DNA from: an uncultured Elusimicrobiales bacterium
GTDB lineage: Bacteria > Elusimicrobiota > Elusimicrobia > Elusimicrobiales > Elusimicrobiaceae
Assembly (NCBI GenBank): GCA_910576915.1
Contig: CAJTJT010000006.1
Coordinates: 41,417 to 105,416 of the forward strand
Length of the DNA stretch: 64,000 nt
Direction: 5' to 3'
The notes under the pieces were generated by a model that searched no databases, had not been told where the DNA came from, and was given only the letters and a program-made list of their open reading frames with translations. The position numbers and the translations under genes are program-made. How positions within the stretch are numbered: position 1 is the stretch's first letter; every line of letters begins with the position of its first letter. Positions 50,312 to 58,424 of the stretch are shown here, piece after piece.

Positions 50312-53116
50312 TTATTTGCGTTTTTTGGCCAGCACGTCTTTGGCGGCGGCTTGCGCGGCGGCCAGGCGGGCTATCGGCACACGGAACGCCGAGCAGGACA
50401 CGTAGGTGAATCCTTCGCGGTGGCAGAATTCCACGCTTTCGGGGTCGCCGCCGTGTTCACCGCAGATACCCACTTTTAAGTTGGGTTTCTGGTCGCGGCC
50501 TTCGTTAACGGCGTGCTGGATAAGCATGCCCACGCCGCGTTGGTCGAGCGTTTGGAACGGGTCTGCTTCCAGAATACCCTGTTTCAAGTATTCGGGGAGG
50601 AAGGACCCAATGTCGTCGCGCGAGAAGCCAAACGTCATCTGCGTGAGGTCGTTGGTGCCGAAGGAGAAGAAATCCGCTTCGCCCGCCACTTCGTAAGCGA
50701 GGACGGCGGCGCGGGGAATTTCAATCATCGTACCGACGGAGTAGTTAAGCTTTTTGACTTTCGTTTTCGCCACTACGGCGTCGTAAGCCTCGCGGATGAG
50801 TTTCTTCTGGGTTACGATTTCGTTCACGTCGCAGGTAAGCGGAATCATCACTTCGGGCACGGCTTTATGGCCTTCTTTAATCAGTTCGGCCGCGGCTTCG
50901 AAAATCGCGCGGGACTGCATGAGCGTAATTTCCGGATACGTCACGCCCAGGCGGATACCGCGGTGGCCCATCATCGGGTTGACTTCGTGGAGTCCTGCGG
51001 CGCGTTCTTTGAAAACGTCCATCGTAATGCCGAGTTCTTTGGCCAGTTCCTGCTGTTTTTCGGGCAGGGTGGGCACGAACTCGTGGAGCGGCGGGTCCAT
51101 TAGGCGGATGGTGACGCTGTAGCCGGACATGGCTTTCATCGTGGCTTTAATGTCCCGTTTCATGAAGGGGAAGAGTTCCTGTACGGCGGCTTTGCGTTCT
51201 TCTTCGGAGCCGGACAGAATCATCTTGCGCAGAATGAAGAGCGGTTTTTCGGAGTTTTTGCCGTAGAACATATGTTCAATGCGGAAGAGCCCGATACCTT
51301 CGGCGCCGAATTTGCGGGCTTTTAAAGCGTCGTCTTCCGTGTCGGCGTTGGCGCGCACTTTTAAGGTGCGCACTTTGTCGCACAGCGAAAGGAACGCGGC
51401 CAGATTCTTGTTTCCTTCGCCCGCGGCCAACATTTTAAGCGCGCCTTCATAGACGTACCCTTTCGTACCGTTCAAGGTCAGCGCGTCGCCTTCTTTATAC
51501 GTTTTGCCGCCCATTTTGACGGTTTTATCGTTCAAATTGATTTCCAGCTCGCCGCAGCCCACAATGCAGCATTTACCCCAGCCGCGCGCCACAAGGGCCG
51601 CGTGGGAGGTCATACCGCCGCGCTGGGTTAAAATACCGGCCGCCGCGCGCATGCCTTCAATGTCTTCGGGGTTGGTTTCTTCGCGCACCAAAATGGCGTT
51701 TTGGCCCGCTTCCTGGAGTTTGATGGCGTCTTCGGAATTAAATACAATGGTGCCGGCCGCGCCGCCCGGGCCCGCGGGAAGACCTTTGGCCGCCGGGGTG
51801 ACGCCCGCTTCGGCTTTGGGGTCGATGGCGGGGAGCAAAAGTTCGCCCAGCTGCGCCGGAGTGACGCGCAGGACGGCTTCTTCTTTGGTAATCAAGCGTT
51901 CTTTTACCATGTCCAGCGCCATCTGTACGGCCGCGGTGCCGTTTCTCTTGCCGACGCGGCACTGAAGCATCCAAAGTTTTTGGTCTTCGATGGTGAACTC
52001 GATATCCAGCATGTCGTGGAAATGTTTTTCCAGTTTTTTCTGGATAGCGTCGAGTTCTTTGTAGGCTTTGGGCATTACTTTTTCCAAAGTCGGCAAATGT
52101 TTGGAGTGGGCGTTGGCGGACCACTTGTTCATCGGGGAGGGGGTGCGGATACCTGCCACCACGTCTTCGCCCTGGGCGTTGATTAAGTATTCGCCGTAGA
52201 AGTGCGCGTCGCCGTTGCCGGGGTTGCGGGTGAAGGCCACGCCGGTGGCGCTGTTGTCGCCCATGTTGCCGAAAACCATGGTCTGCACGTTGACGGCGGT
52301 GCCCCAGTCGTGCGGGATGTTTTCAATGTTGCGGTAGGCGATGGCGCGTTTGCCGTTCCAGGAAGCAAACACCGCGCCGATGGCGCCCCAGAGCTGTTCC
52401 ATGGCGTCGTCCGGGAAGTCTTTTTTCAAAACTTTTTTGACGGTTTTCTTAAATTCCGCGCAGAGTTTTTTGAGTTCTTCGGCCGGGATTTGCGTGTCGT
52501 CTTTCACGCCCAGTTTGGCTTTTACGTCGCCCAGCATACCGTCCAAAATTTTGCGGATGCCTTCGCCGTCTTTGGGTTCAATGCCGGCGGCTTTTTCCAT
52601 CACTACGTCGGAATACATCATAATCAGGCGGCGGTAAGCGTCGTACACAAAGCGTTCATCGCCCGTTTTGGCAATCATGCCGGGAATGGTTTTTTCCGTC
52701 AGACCGATATTTAAAATGGTTTCCATCATGCCGGGCATGGAAGCGCGCGCGCCGGAGCGGACGGACACCAAAAGCGGGTTCTTTTCGGAACCGAACACTT
52801 TTTTAGTTTCGCGTTCAATTTTTTTCAGGTTGGTTTCTACGTCGGCTTTTAAAGTCTTGGGATACGTGCGCTTGTTGTTCCAGTAATAGGTGCACACTTC
52901 GGTGGTGATGGTGAAACCGGGAGGGACGGGGAGCTTTAACTGGCCGGACATTTCGGCGAGGTTGGCCCCTTTTCCGCCTAATAATTCTTTCATTTTGCCA
53001 TTTCCTTCGGCTTTTCCGGCACCGAAAGAGTAAACGTATTTGGCGGCTTTAACGGCTTTTTTTACGGTCTTTTTAGCGGCGGGTTTGGCCGCTTTTTTGA
53101 CGGTTTTTTTTACCAT
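50312..53116 (-). CDS. ppdK: Pyruvate, phosphate dikinase
   Basis: 934 residues from ATG 53116 (RBS GGAGAA). An upstream in-frame ATG at 53191 would add residues not found in the family. Interconverts PEP, AMP and PPi with pyruvate, ATP and Pi, a glycolytic step in PPi-using fermenters. Nucleotide-binding N-terminus with GGKGANLAEMS, catalytic His in GGMTSHAALVARGWGKCC, and C-terminal PEP domain with GTNDLTQMTFGFSRDD and GICGEHGGDPESV. The first ~26 residues are a Lys/Ala-rich extension (VKKTVKKAAKPAAKKTVKKA) not typical of the family. Monocistronic. Confidence 0.96.
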   Translation of the reverse strand: MVKKTVKKAAKPAAKKTVKKAVKAAKYVYSFGAGKAEGNGKMKELLGGKGANLAEMSGQLKLPVPPGFTITTEVCTYYWNNKRTYPKTLKADVETNLKKIERETKKVFGSEKNPLLVSVRSGARASMPGMMETILNIGLTEKTIPGMIAKTGDERFVYDAYRRLIMMYSDVVMEKAAGIEPKDGEGIRKILDGMLGDVKAKLGVKDDTQIPAEELKKLCAEFKKTVKKVLKKDFPDDAMEQLWGAIGAVFASWNGKRAIAYRNIENIPHDWGTAVNVQTMVFGNMGDNSATGVAFTRNPGNGDAHFYGEYLINAQGEDVVAGIRTPSPMNKWSANAHSKHLPTLEKVMPKAYKELDAIQKKLEKHFHDMLDIEFTIEDQKLWMLQCRVGKRNGTAAVQMALDMVKERLITKEEAVLRVTPAQLGELLLPAIDPKAEAGVTPAAKGLPAGPGGAAGTIVFNSEDAIKLQEAGQNAILVREETNPEDIEGMRAAAGILTQRGGMTSHAALVARGWGKCCIVGCGELEINLNDKTVKMGGKTYKEGDALTLNGTKGYVYEGALKMLAAGEGNKNLAAFLSLCDKVRTLKVRANADTEDDALKARKFGAEGIGLFRIEHMFYGKNSEKPLFILRKMILSGSEEERKAAVQELFPFMKRDIKATMKAMSGYSVTIRLMDPPLHEFVPTLPEKQQELAKELGITMDVFKERAAGLHEVNPMMGHRGIRLGVTYPEITLMQSRAIFEAAAELIKEGHKAVPEVMIPLTCDVNEIVTQKKLIREAYDAVVAKTKVKKLNYSVGTMIEIPRAAVLAYEVAGEADFFSFGTNDLTQMTFGFSRDDIGSFLPEYLKQGILEADPFQTLDQRGVGMLIQHAVNEGRDQKPNLKVGICGEHGGDPESVEFCHREGFTYVSCSAFRVPIARLAAAQAAAKDVLAKKRK

Positions 53117-53264
53117 ATATAGTCGTTTCTCCAGTGTAAAATAGCAGCTCACGGACGGATGTCCGCTTTTGTCCTCTATATTGTAATACATTTCCGATTT
53201 AAAGGAAAGAAATATCTAAATTTTTTGTGCTATAATGAAAAAAATTATTTTAAGGCGGTATTTT

Positions 53265-53813
53265 ATGCGCAATATTCTTTTAACCCTTTTTAACCTTACG
53301 TTCCTTTTTGCTGTGCTGGTGTTGGGCGGAAAATTTATCATAGGGGAGTTGCTTCCTTCCCAACAAGAAGTTCCGGCGCAGTCCGCACCCGCCGCTCCCG
53401 TGCGCCGCGCGCCCAGCACGGCGGGTTTGAAAAATACCAAACTCGTTTCCATTCCCGCAAGTGTATATAAAGGGATAAAAGCCAACCCCGCTTACAAGGA
53501 GTATTTGCTGGGTAATAAAAAGCATGTGGTGCAAATAATGAGCCCCACCTGCCCTTATGCCCGCGCGCTGCGGGGGCGCGTATGGCAGTTGTTGCGCGGT
53601 GAATACGGCGATTATTATGACGAAGGGGTAATTAAAGTGCAGGGGTCGGTGGAGTTGTCCTGCAACGGTGCGGAGGATTGCCCCACGTTTTGGATTTTCG
53701 AGCATTGTTCCGGCCTGTGTCTGATTAATCCGAACACCCGTCAGGCCGTGGTATACTCTTCCCGCGACCCGCAGCCGGTCAAAGCGATATTGGAACGCTT
53801 TAAAAACTGGTAA
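53265..53813 (+). CDS. Membrane-anchored thioredoxin-like protein
   Basis: 182 residues from ATG 53265 (GGCGG upstream). An earlier ATG at 53235 overlaps the TATAAT and gives a worse N-terminus. Single N-terminal anchor, Pro/Ala-rich linker (about 35-60), then a domain with VVQIMSPTCPYARALR where a thioredoxin fold would have its active site. It has one Cys there (TCPYA) rather than CxxC, and four more cysteines later (SCNGAEDC, HCSGLC). Thioredoxin-like fold is an inference from the beta-strand-plus-Cys-Pro pattern. Divergent from ppdK, convergent with hydE. Confidence 0.7.
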   Translation: MRNILLTLFNLTFLFAVLVLGGKFIIGELLPSQQEVPAQSAPAAPVRRAPSTAGLKNTKLVSIPASVYKGIKANPAYKEYLLGNKKHVVQIMSPTCPYARALRGRVWQLLRGEYGDYYDEGVIKVQGSVELSCNGAEDCPTFWIFEHCSGLCLINPNTRQAVVYSSRDPQPVKAILERFKNW

Positions 53814-53827
53814 GTCAATTCCCGGGG

Positions 53828-54880
53828 TTAGTTTTGTTTTTCTTTTAAATAGTCGCCGTGGAAACCGTAGGAACCGCACACCGTGCGGCCGATGCTTTCT
53901 ATCTTGCGCTGGATGCAGCCGCGGCATTGTTCCGGCGCGTCCCCGGTGCAGATTTTACCGGGATATAATTCGTATTTTACGCGCGCCTCGCCCTGCGTGG
54001 CGTTGGGCATTACCACATTGGCCCCGCACTTAAGCGCCAGCAGGCGGCCTTGCGGGTGGAGCGTTTCCATGGCCGTGGTGGCCGGGATGTTAATGTCCGG
54101 CAGTAACAGGCGCATGACGGCCATCATTTTTAAGGAAAGTTCAAAATGCCCTTGCGCCGTTTCGGCGGCAAGCGGCGTTTGCGGGTGGGGGATAAACGGC
54201 CCGATTCCCGCCATATCTACGGGCAGATTTTTAAAGAAGAGTAAATCGTCCGCCAAACTTTCAAGCGTCTGCCCGGGCAGGCCCACCAGCGAGCCGGAGC
54301 CGACTTCGTAGCCCAGTTCCTTTAAATCGTACAAACAGCGCGCGCGGTTGTCCCAGCTCATGCCGGGGTCCAGTTTTTCGTAGAGGGCTTTGTCGGTGGT
54401 TTCAATGCGAAGCAGATAACGGTCCGCGCCCGCCCGGCGGTAGGCCGCGTATTCTTCGCGCGTTTTCTCGCCGATGCTCAGCGTAACCGCCACGTCCAGT
54501 TTTTTTATTTCGCGGATGATACGGCAAAGTTTATCCGTATCAAACCATAAATCTTCACCCGACTGCAACACCACCGTTTTATAGCCGAGCCCCGCGGCGT
54601 TGCGGGCGGTTTCGATTATTTTTTCCGGCGTCAGGCGGTAGCGGTCCGCTTTTGGGTTGGAGCGGCGGATTCCGCAGTACAAACAATCGTTTTTACAGTA
54701 ATTGGAAAATTCAATCAGCGCGCGCAGGTAGACTTCATCTCCCACAAATTCCCGGCGCACCCGGTCGGCCGCGGCAAACAGCGGGGCCGGCTCCTGAATG
54801 CACAGAAGGGCCGTAATATCCGCTTTTGAGAGTTCTTCCCGCCGCAAAGCGCGGGCTAAAATAGGTTGCGCGTCCGTCAT
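53828..54880 (-). CDS. hydE: [FeFe]-hydrogenase maturase HydE
   Basis: 350 residues. Radical SAM motif C62-x3-C66-x2-C69 in EFSNYCKNDCLYCGIRR. The RGLIEFSNYCKNDC-type context, GSGSLVGLPGQT, GPFIPHPQTP and AMETLHPQGR distinguish HydE from BioB. HydE works with HydG and HydF to build the H-cluster of [FeFe]-hydrogenase, implying H2 metabolism. hydF and hydG are not in the window. TATACT sits 6 nt before the ATG, so a leaderless transcript is predicted, and a palindromic box overlaps its -35 region. Confidence 0.93.
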   Translation of the reverse strand: MTDAQPILARALRREELSKADITALLCIQEPAPLFAAADRVRREFVGDEVYLRALIEFSNYCKNDCLYCGIRRSNPKADRYRLTPEKIIETARNAAGLGYKTVVLQSGEDLWFDTDKLCRIIREIKKLDVAVTLSIGEKTREEYAAYRRAGADRYLLRIETTDKALYEKLDPGMSWDNRARCLYDLKELGYEVGSGSLVGLPGQTLESLADDLLFFKNLPVDMAGIGPFIPHPQTPLAAETAQGHFELSLKMMAVMRLLLPDINIPATTAMETLHPQGRLLALKCGANVVMPNATQGEARVKYELYPGKICTGDAPEQCRGCIQRKIESIGRTVCGSYGFHGDYLKEKQN

Positions 54881-54886
54881 ATAAGC

Positions 54887-54946
54887 AGTATATCAAATTG
54901 GAAAGTATAGGTCCAAAGGCCCAAAAAACGCTGGGTCCGCGGGGGA
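54887..54946 (-). promoter_or_regulatory. hydE promoter with paired palindromic boxes
   Basis: Minus strand -10 TATACT (54892-54887). Box GGGCCTTTGGACCT (54922-54909) overlaps the -35 position, about 7 bp closer than at other loci. A second G-rich box (54946-54933) lies 24 bp upstream. This position would suit repression rather than activation. Confidence 0.55.
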
Positions 54947-54979
54947 TATAGAAACTGGGCCCAAGTTCGTGCGGGGGAT

Positions 54980-55045
54980 GGGTCCAAATTTCCCGGGCCT
55001 ATGGGCCTAACGACCCTGTTTTTTTCTCCCTTAAAACGCTATTCT
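54980..55045 (+). promoter_or_regulatory. Promoter with paired palindromic boxes (56-codon gene)
   Basis: Boxes GGGTCCAAATTTCCC (54980-54994) and GGGCCTAACGACCC (55003-55016) lie about 23-24 bp apart. The second ends 23 bp before -10 TATTCT (55040-55045). Predicted start near 55052. Confidence 0.6.
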
Positions 55046-55087
55046 GTTACTATGGAAAGCATAAATTTACAACAGGAGGACGCCCCT

Positions 55088-55258
55088 ATGAAAACGAAAA
55101 GAAGCGAAACGTTGCTGGTGCAAACGCTTAAAAAACAGCGCTTAGACCGGGAGTTCTCCTGGATTAGCCGCGAATTTGCCCACTTCCTTACTTTAACGGA
55201 TTTGGATGTGGACAACGCTCCCTACAAGCAGGCCGTGGAACTGGGCCTTGCAGAATAA
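55088..55258 (+). CDS. Small protein, 56 residues, unknown function
   Basis: Start ATG 55088 is chosen for the perfect AGGAGG 8 nt upstream. A second possible start, ATG 55052, lies 6 nt after the -10 TATTCT and would give a 68-residue protein from a leaderless mRNA. The sequence is charged and helical (LLVQTLKKQRLDREFSW, then EFAHFLTLTDLDVD) with no signal or membrane segment. I recognise no family. It has its own promoter with paired boxes, divergent from hydE, and a good terminator. Confidence 0.7.
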   Translation: MKTKRSETLLVQTLKKQRLDREFSWISREFAHFLTLTDLDVDNAPYKQAVELGLAE

Positions 55259-55297
55259 TTTAAAGCGTGTTTCTAACCTCCTACAAGAGAACACCCT

Positions 55298-55329
55298 GCG
55301 CCCGCCGCCAAACCCCGGCGGGCGTTCTT
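55298..55329 (+). terminator. Terminator of the 56-codon gene
   Basis: CGCCCGCCG-CCAAACC-CCGGCGGGCG followed by TTCTTTT. Confidence 0.85.
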
Positions 55330-55353
55330 TTGCAGACGGTCCCAGGGGAAAGT

Positions 55354-55396
55354 AGGCCCTTTGGCCCTCGTATAACGGAGCTGATTTAGCTATTAT
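55354..55396 (+). promoter_or_regulatory. Promoter with palindromic box (secreted repeat protein)
   Basis: Box AGGCCCTTTGGCCC (55354-55367), 23 bp, -10 TATTAT (55391-55396), 6 nt, ATG 55403. A half-box GGTCCC lies about 24 bp upstream. Leaderless mRNA predicted. Confidence 0.6.
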
Positions 55397-55402
55397 ATAA
55401 GT

Positions 55403-57823
55403 ATGGAAAAAACCGTTTTTCTTTTTTTGTTTATTCTTTTTACGTGTCTGCCCGCCTGGACGCAAAAAACAAAAATGGTGCGCCAAGTAATCAAGGCGCC
55501 CGCCGCCGCGCGGATTCCGGCCGTTTCGGCCGCGCGCGTGCAGGCTTTGGCTTTTCCGCGGTTAACGCCTCTTTCGGCTCAGACGCTTTTTACCCGCATT
55601 ACGCCCGCCTGGAAAGAACCTCTTTCGCCCAAATTCACGCCGGAACACCTCCGCACGGTGGAAGACGCCCTCCTGCGTACCGACGCGTTTTTATTTACCG
55701 AAGAATACGGCCGTCCGGCCGCCCTGTCCGGGGAATGGAACTACAGCGAACTATTCTCGCGCGAATTGGAATCTTTACTTAAAGAACGGGGGCAAACGCT
55801 TTCGCCTTCCCAGTGGAAACAGATTTTCGGCGGGACGGGCGTAAAAGGTTTTACGTTGTCGAACCACTTGCGCCTGCTGACGCTGGACTCCTGGCTTTTG
55901 ACGCACGGGGGAGAGTTCCCGCGCCGCCAGTTTTCCGTCAACGGCCGGGTATTAAAACCCGGGGAGCTTTCGCCGGAACAAAAAGAAGAACAAAACCTGG
56001 CAAACGGCATCAAATGGGCCGTTTTGCACGCCAAGGATACCACGGACCCCGTCCTTTTGCACCTAAAATTCCGCTACGAACAGGGCACCCGCAAAAAAAC
56101 GCCCGAGTATTGGCTGGAAGAACTCAACCTGTGGCTTTTGGAGCATAACGGCGAATACCCCCGCAGTTCCTTTTCAAACGGTACCCGTATTGCGGCGGCC
56201 GATTTAACGCCCGCCCAAAAACGGGAGGCCGCCCTGGCCACCGCCGTAAATAACGCCATCAAGCTGGCAAAAGACCCGTCCGATCCCGTCATTGCCCGGC
56301 TGATTCAGTTAAAAGAAGAAGGCCGCCGCTACAATACGCCGGAACAGACGCTGGCCCTTTTGGAAGAATGGTCCGCCGCACACGGAGGGCGTATGCCCCG
56401 CGGCAGTATCGTTAAGAACGGGCGCTACTTGTCCGCTTCCGAACTGACCCCAGAAGAAGCGGAGGAAAAACGCCTCGCTTCTATTGCGCGCGCCCTGACG
56501 CAAAACGCCGCTTCCGAGCAAAACCAGGCCGTACAGCGCATCAAAACACTTTTTCAAAATGCGTCGCACCGCAAAACGGCCGATCAAATCCTGGATGAAT
56601 TGCAAGTTTGGGTGGACGCGCATCAAGGCTATTTGCCGCGTTTGCAGGCCCCGAAAGGAGAAGCTCTTTCCGATGAATTAAAAGAAGAAATTTCCCTGGG
56701 CCGTGCCGCGCTGAACCAAATCTACCGCGCGCGTCTGGCGTCCACGCCGCAAGCGGAGCAGATTCGTACCTTGTGGCAGAGCGGCCAGGCCCGCGTTACG
56801 CGCCGCACGCCGGAAGAATGGCTGCAATCGTTTAAAACCTATTTGGGCGAATACAAACGTTACCCTGTGCGGGGCACGCCGGAATATGCCGGGGTACGTA
56901 ATTTATTGTACCGCTCGGCCAAGAATCCGGACGGTTCCTATGTAAACCCCGTTGTACAGCAAATTTATGAACTCGACCAGCTGGCCCGTGCCGCGCGCCG
57001 GGGAGAAGCTGCCTGGAAAGACGTAACCGCGGAAACGGGCGCGGACGCGCCGCTCAAACGCTTTTGGCGCGACGCCGCTCCGCAGGACCGGGAGTCCCTG
57101 CAGGCCACGGCGGAAGAAATGGACTATATGCGCGACGATTTTGCGGACTGGCTGACGGACGCCGTCCAAAACGACTGGCTGGTGCTTGCTTCGCAGACTT
57201 ACAAGGCGCTGGCCAACGTCCGGCGCGGGCTGGACGAATGGTTCGATGAGCGCGCGGACGAAGCGGAAGATATTTTGGTTTGGCTGTACGACACCCCATG
57301 GGGCCGTGATGAAGAGAACGGCATTTTCAGCCGCGTCTTGTTTACGGGTGCCAATCCCGCCGCGCCGCGTTTGAAAGATTTTCGGGAAGTGCAGGAATTT
57401 ACGGGCGTTCCCGTCACCCAAACGCCGAAAATGCCGTCTTCCGTGGCTGCCCGATCGCGGCTGATACGGGGGGATGAAGTGCGCGTCCTCTCGCTGCAGC
57501 TTTCGCGCGGAGCGCGGCCGGAAGATTTACACCGCGCAATTGAAAGCCTGCTGCCCGAAAACGGCGGTTTTACCGTGCGTATGGGGCTGCACGAACTGGG
57601 GGTATCCTCAACGGAAACGAACATAAATAAACATTTTACAAAAGGCCTTTTGCACGTACATGCGGAAGCCGAGGTGCCGGGCGAACCCGTGGTGCTCAGC
57701 TTTACGCTGGAAATAGACGCGCGGAACCTGGCGGCGGGCAAGAAATTCCCTGAATTGAAACGCCTGTATTACAATTTATTTAAACCTTATTTGTCCGACA
57801 AAGCAAAATTATTTTTGCGCTAA
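55403..57823 (+). CDS. Secreted repeat protein, unknown function
   Basis: 806 residues with a signal peptide (MEKTVFLFLFILFTCLPAWT). From about residue 110 to 530 it carries about five imperfect repeats of 70-80 residues, each with W/L..L..WL..H.G.(Y/M)PR followed by a short loop, an LTPE(Q/E) segment and a helix ending in a DP-V..L motif. The pattern faintly resembles helicase-associated (HA) repeats, but no helicase is present. The C-terminal ~200 residues are unrelated and partly beta-rich. I assign no function. Monocistronic. Confidence 0.82.
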   Translation: MEKTVFLFLFILFTCLPAWTQKTKMVRQVIKAPAAARIPAVSAARVQALAFPRLTPLSAQTLFTRITPAWKEPLSPKFTPEHLRTVEDALLRTDAFLFTEEYGRPAALSGEWNYSELFSRELESLLKERGQTLSPSQWKQIFGGTGVKGFTLSNHLRLLTLDSWLLTHGGEFPRRQFSVNGRVLKPGELSPEQKEEQNLANGIKWAVLHAKDTTDPVLLHLKFRYEQGTRKKTPEYWLEELNLWLLEHNGEYPRSSFSNGTRIAAADLTPAQKREAALATAVNNAIKLAKDPSDPVIARLIQLKEEGRRYNTPEQTLALLEEWSAAHGGRMPRGSIVKNGRYLSASELTPEEAEEKRLASIARALTQNAASEQNQAVQRIKTLFQNASHRKTADQILDELQVWVDAHQGYLPRLQAPKGEALSDELKEEISLGRAALNQIYRARLASTPQAEQIRTLWQSGQARVTRRTPEEWLQSFKTYLGEYKRYPVRGTPEYAGVRNLLYRSAKNPDGSYVNPVVQQIYELDQLARAARRGEAAWKDVTAETGADAPLKRFWRDAAPQDRESLQATAEEMDYMRDDFADWLTDAVQNDWLVLASQTYKALANVRRGLDEWFDERADEAEDILVWLYDTPWGRDEENGIFSRVLFTGANPAAPRLKDFREVQEFTGVPVTQTPKMPSSVAARSRLIRGDEVRVLSLQLSRGARPEDLHRAIESLLPENGGFTVRMGLHELGVSSTETNINKHFTKGLLHVHAEAEVPGEPVVLSFTLEIDARNLAAGKKFPELKRLYYNLFKPYLSDKAKLFLR

Positions 57824-57837
57824 TAAAATCCTTTTAC

Positions 57838-57843
57838 TATAAT
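57838..57843 (+). promoter_or_regulatory. -10 box of the third DUF805-like gene, predicted leaderless
   Basis: TATAAT, AAGCTT, ATG at 57850. No RBS. Confidence 0.55.
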
Positions 57844-57849
57844 AAGCTT

Positions 57850-58272
57850 ATGATTTTTTTATTTAACGTCTTAAAGTGTTTGTTAAAAAACATACTGCTG
57901 TTTTGGTATCCGTTTGGCCGTTTGGGCGTAAAGGAATTCCGATGTTTCTTTTGTACTGTGTTGCTTTTGGTGTTATTGCCTCTGGTATTACCTGAAAAGT
58001 TGAATGCGTGGTTTCCCAACAGCGAATTTTTCCGCCTTTGTTTAGATGTGGTGGATTATATATGCGAGCAGTATCTGATCTTGATTCTGCTTTTGATCTG
58101 TAGCATATACTCCGCTTTCATACGCAGAGGGCACGATTTGGGGCACAGCGCATTTTTTACCGTTACGCATTTTTTCTCGTGGTCTGGCTACGGGTGGGAA
58201 CTGCTGTCCCAACCGGGCCAACCGAATGCCAATGAATATGGCCCCGCATCGGAAGAAAACCGCCGTTCTTAA
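57850..58272 (+). CDS. DUF805-like membrane protein
   Basis: 140 residues, three to four transmembrane segments. The core RRGHDLGHSAFF replaces the RRLHD.G.SGWW of the family and the ending GQPNANEYGP corresponds to G.NRYGP, so it is a divergent DUF805 member. N-terminal KEFRCFFCTVLLLVLL is the first membrane segment. Monocistronic, upstream of rpsO. Confidence 0.75.
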   Translation: MIFLFNVLKCLLKNILLFWYPFGRLGVKEFRCFFCTVLLLVLLPLVLPEKLNAWFPNSEFFRLCLDVVDYICEQYLILILLLICSIYSAFIRRGHDLGHSAFFTVTHFFSWSGYGWELLSQPGQPNANEYGPASEENRRS

Positions 58273-58302
58273 AGAATGGTTCCCCCGGACGGATTAATTT
58301 GT

Positions 58303-58308
58303 TATAAT
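58303..58308 (+). promoter_or_regulatory. Extended -10 promoter of rpsO-pnp
   Basis: TGTTATAAT (TG extension directly before TATAAT). The -35 is poor. A leader of about 110 nt follows. Confidence 0.6.
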
Positions 58309-58343
58309 TAGTAAGTACTTAAGAAGTATAAAAATTAAATATA

Positions 58344-58387
58344 GGAGAAGGCTGTTCTCCGGCTCGGTGTTCTTTCGGATAAAGAAC
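58344..58387 (+). promoter_or_regulatory. Structured rpsO leader, likely S15 autoregulatory element
   Basis: Hairpin GGAGAA/TTCTCC (58344-58360) and hairpin GTTCTTT/AAAGAAC (58369-58387), the latter extended by CCG/CGG pairs. S15 represses its own mRNA in many bacteria through varied leader structures. The second hairpin ends 37 nt before the start codon. Function is inferred from position. Confidence 0.5.
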
Positions 58388-58424
58388 GCTTGGTCGGCAG
58401 GGTTCAGTCTAAGTGTACAAAACA

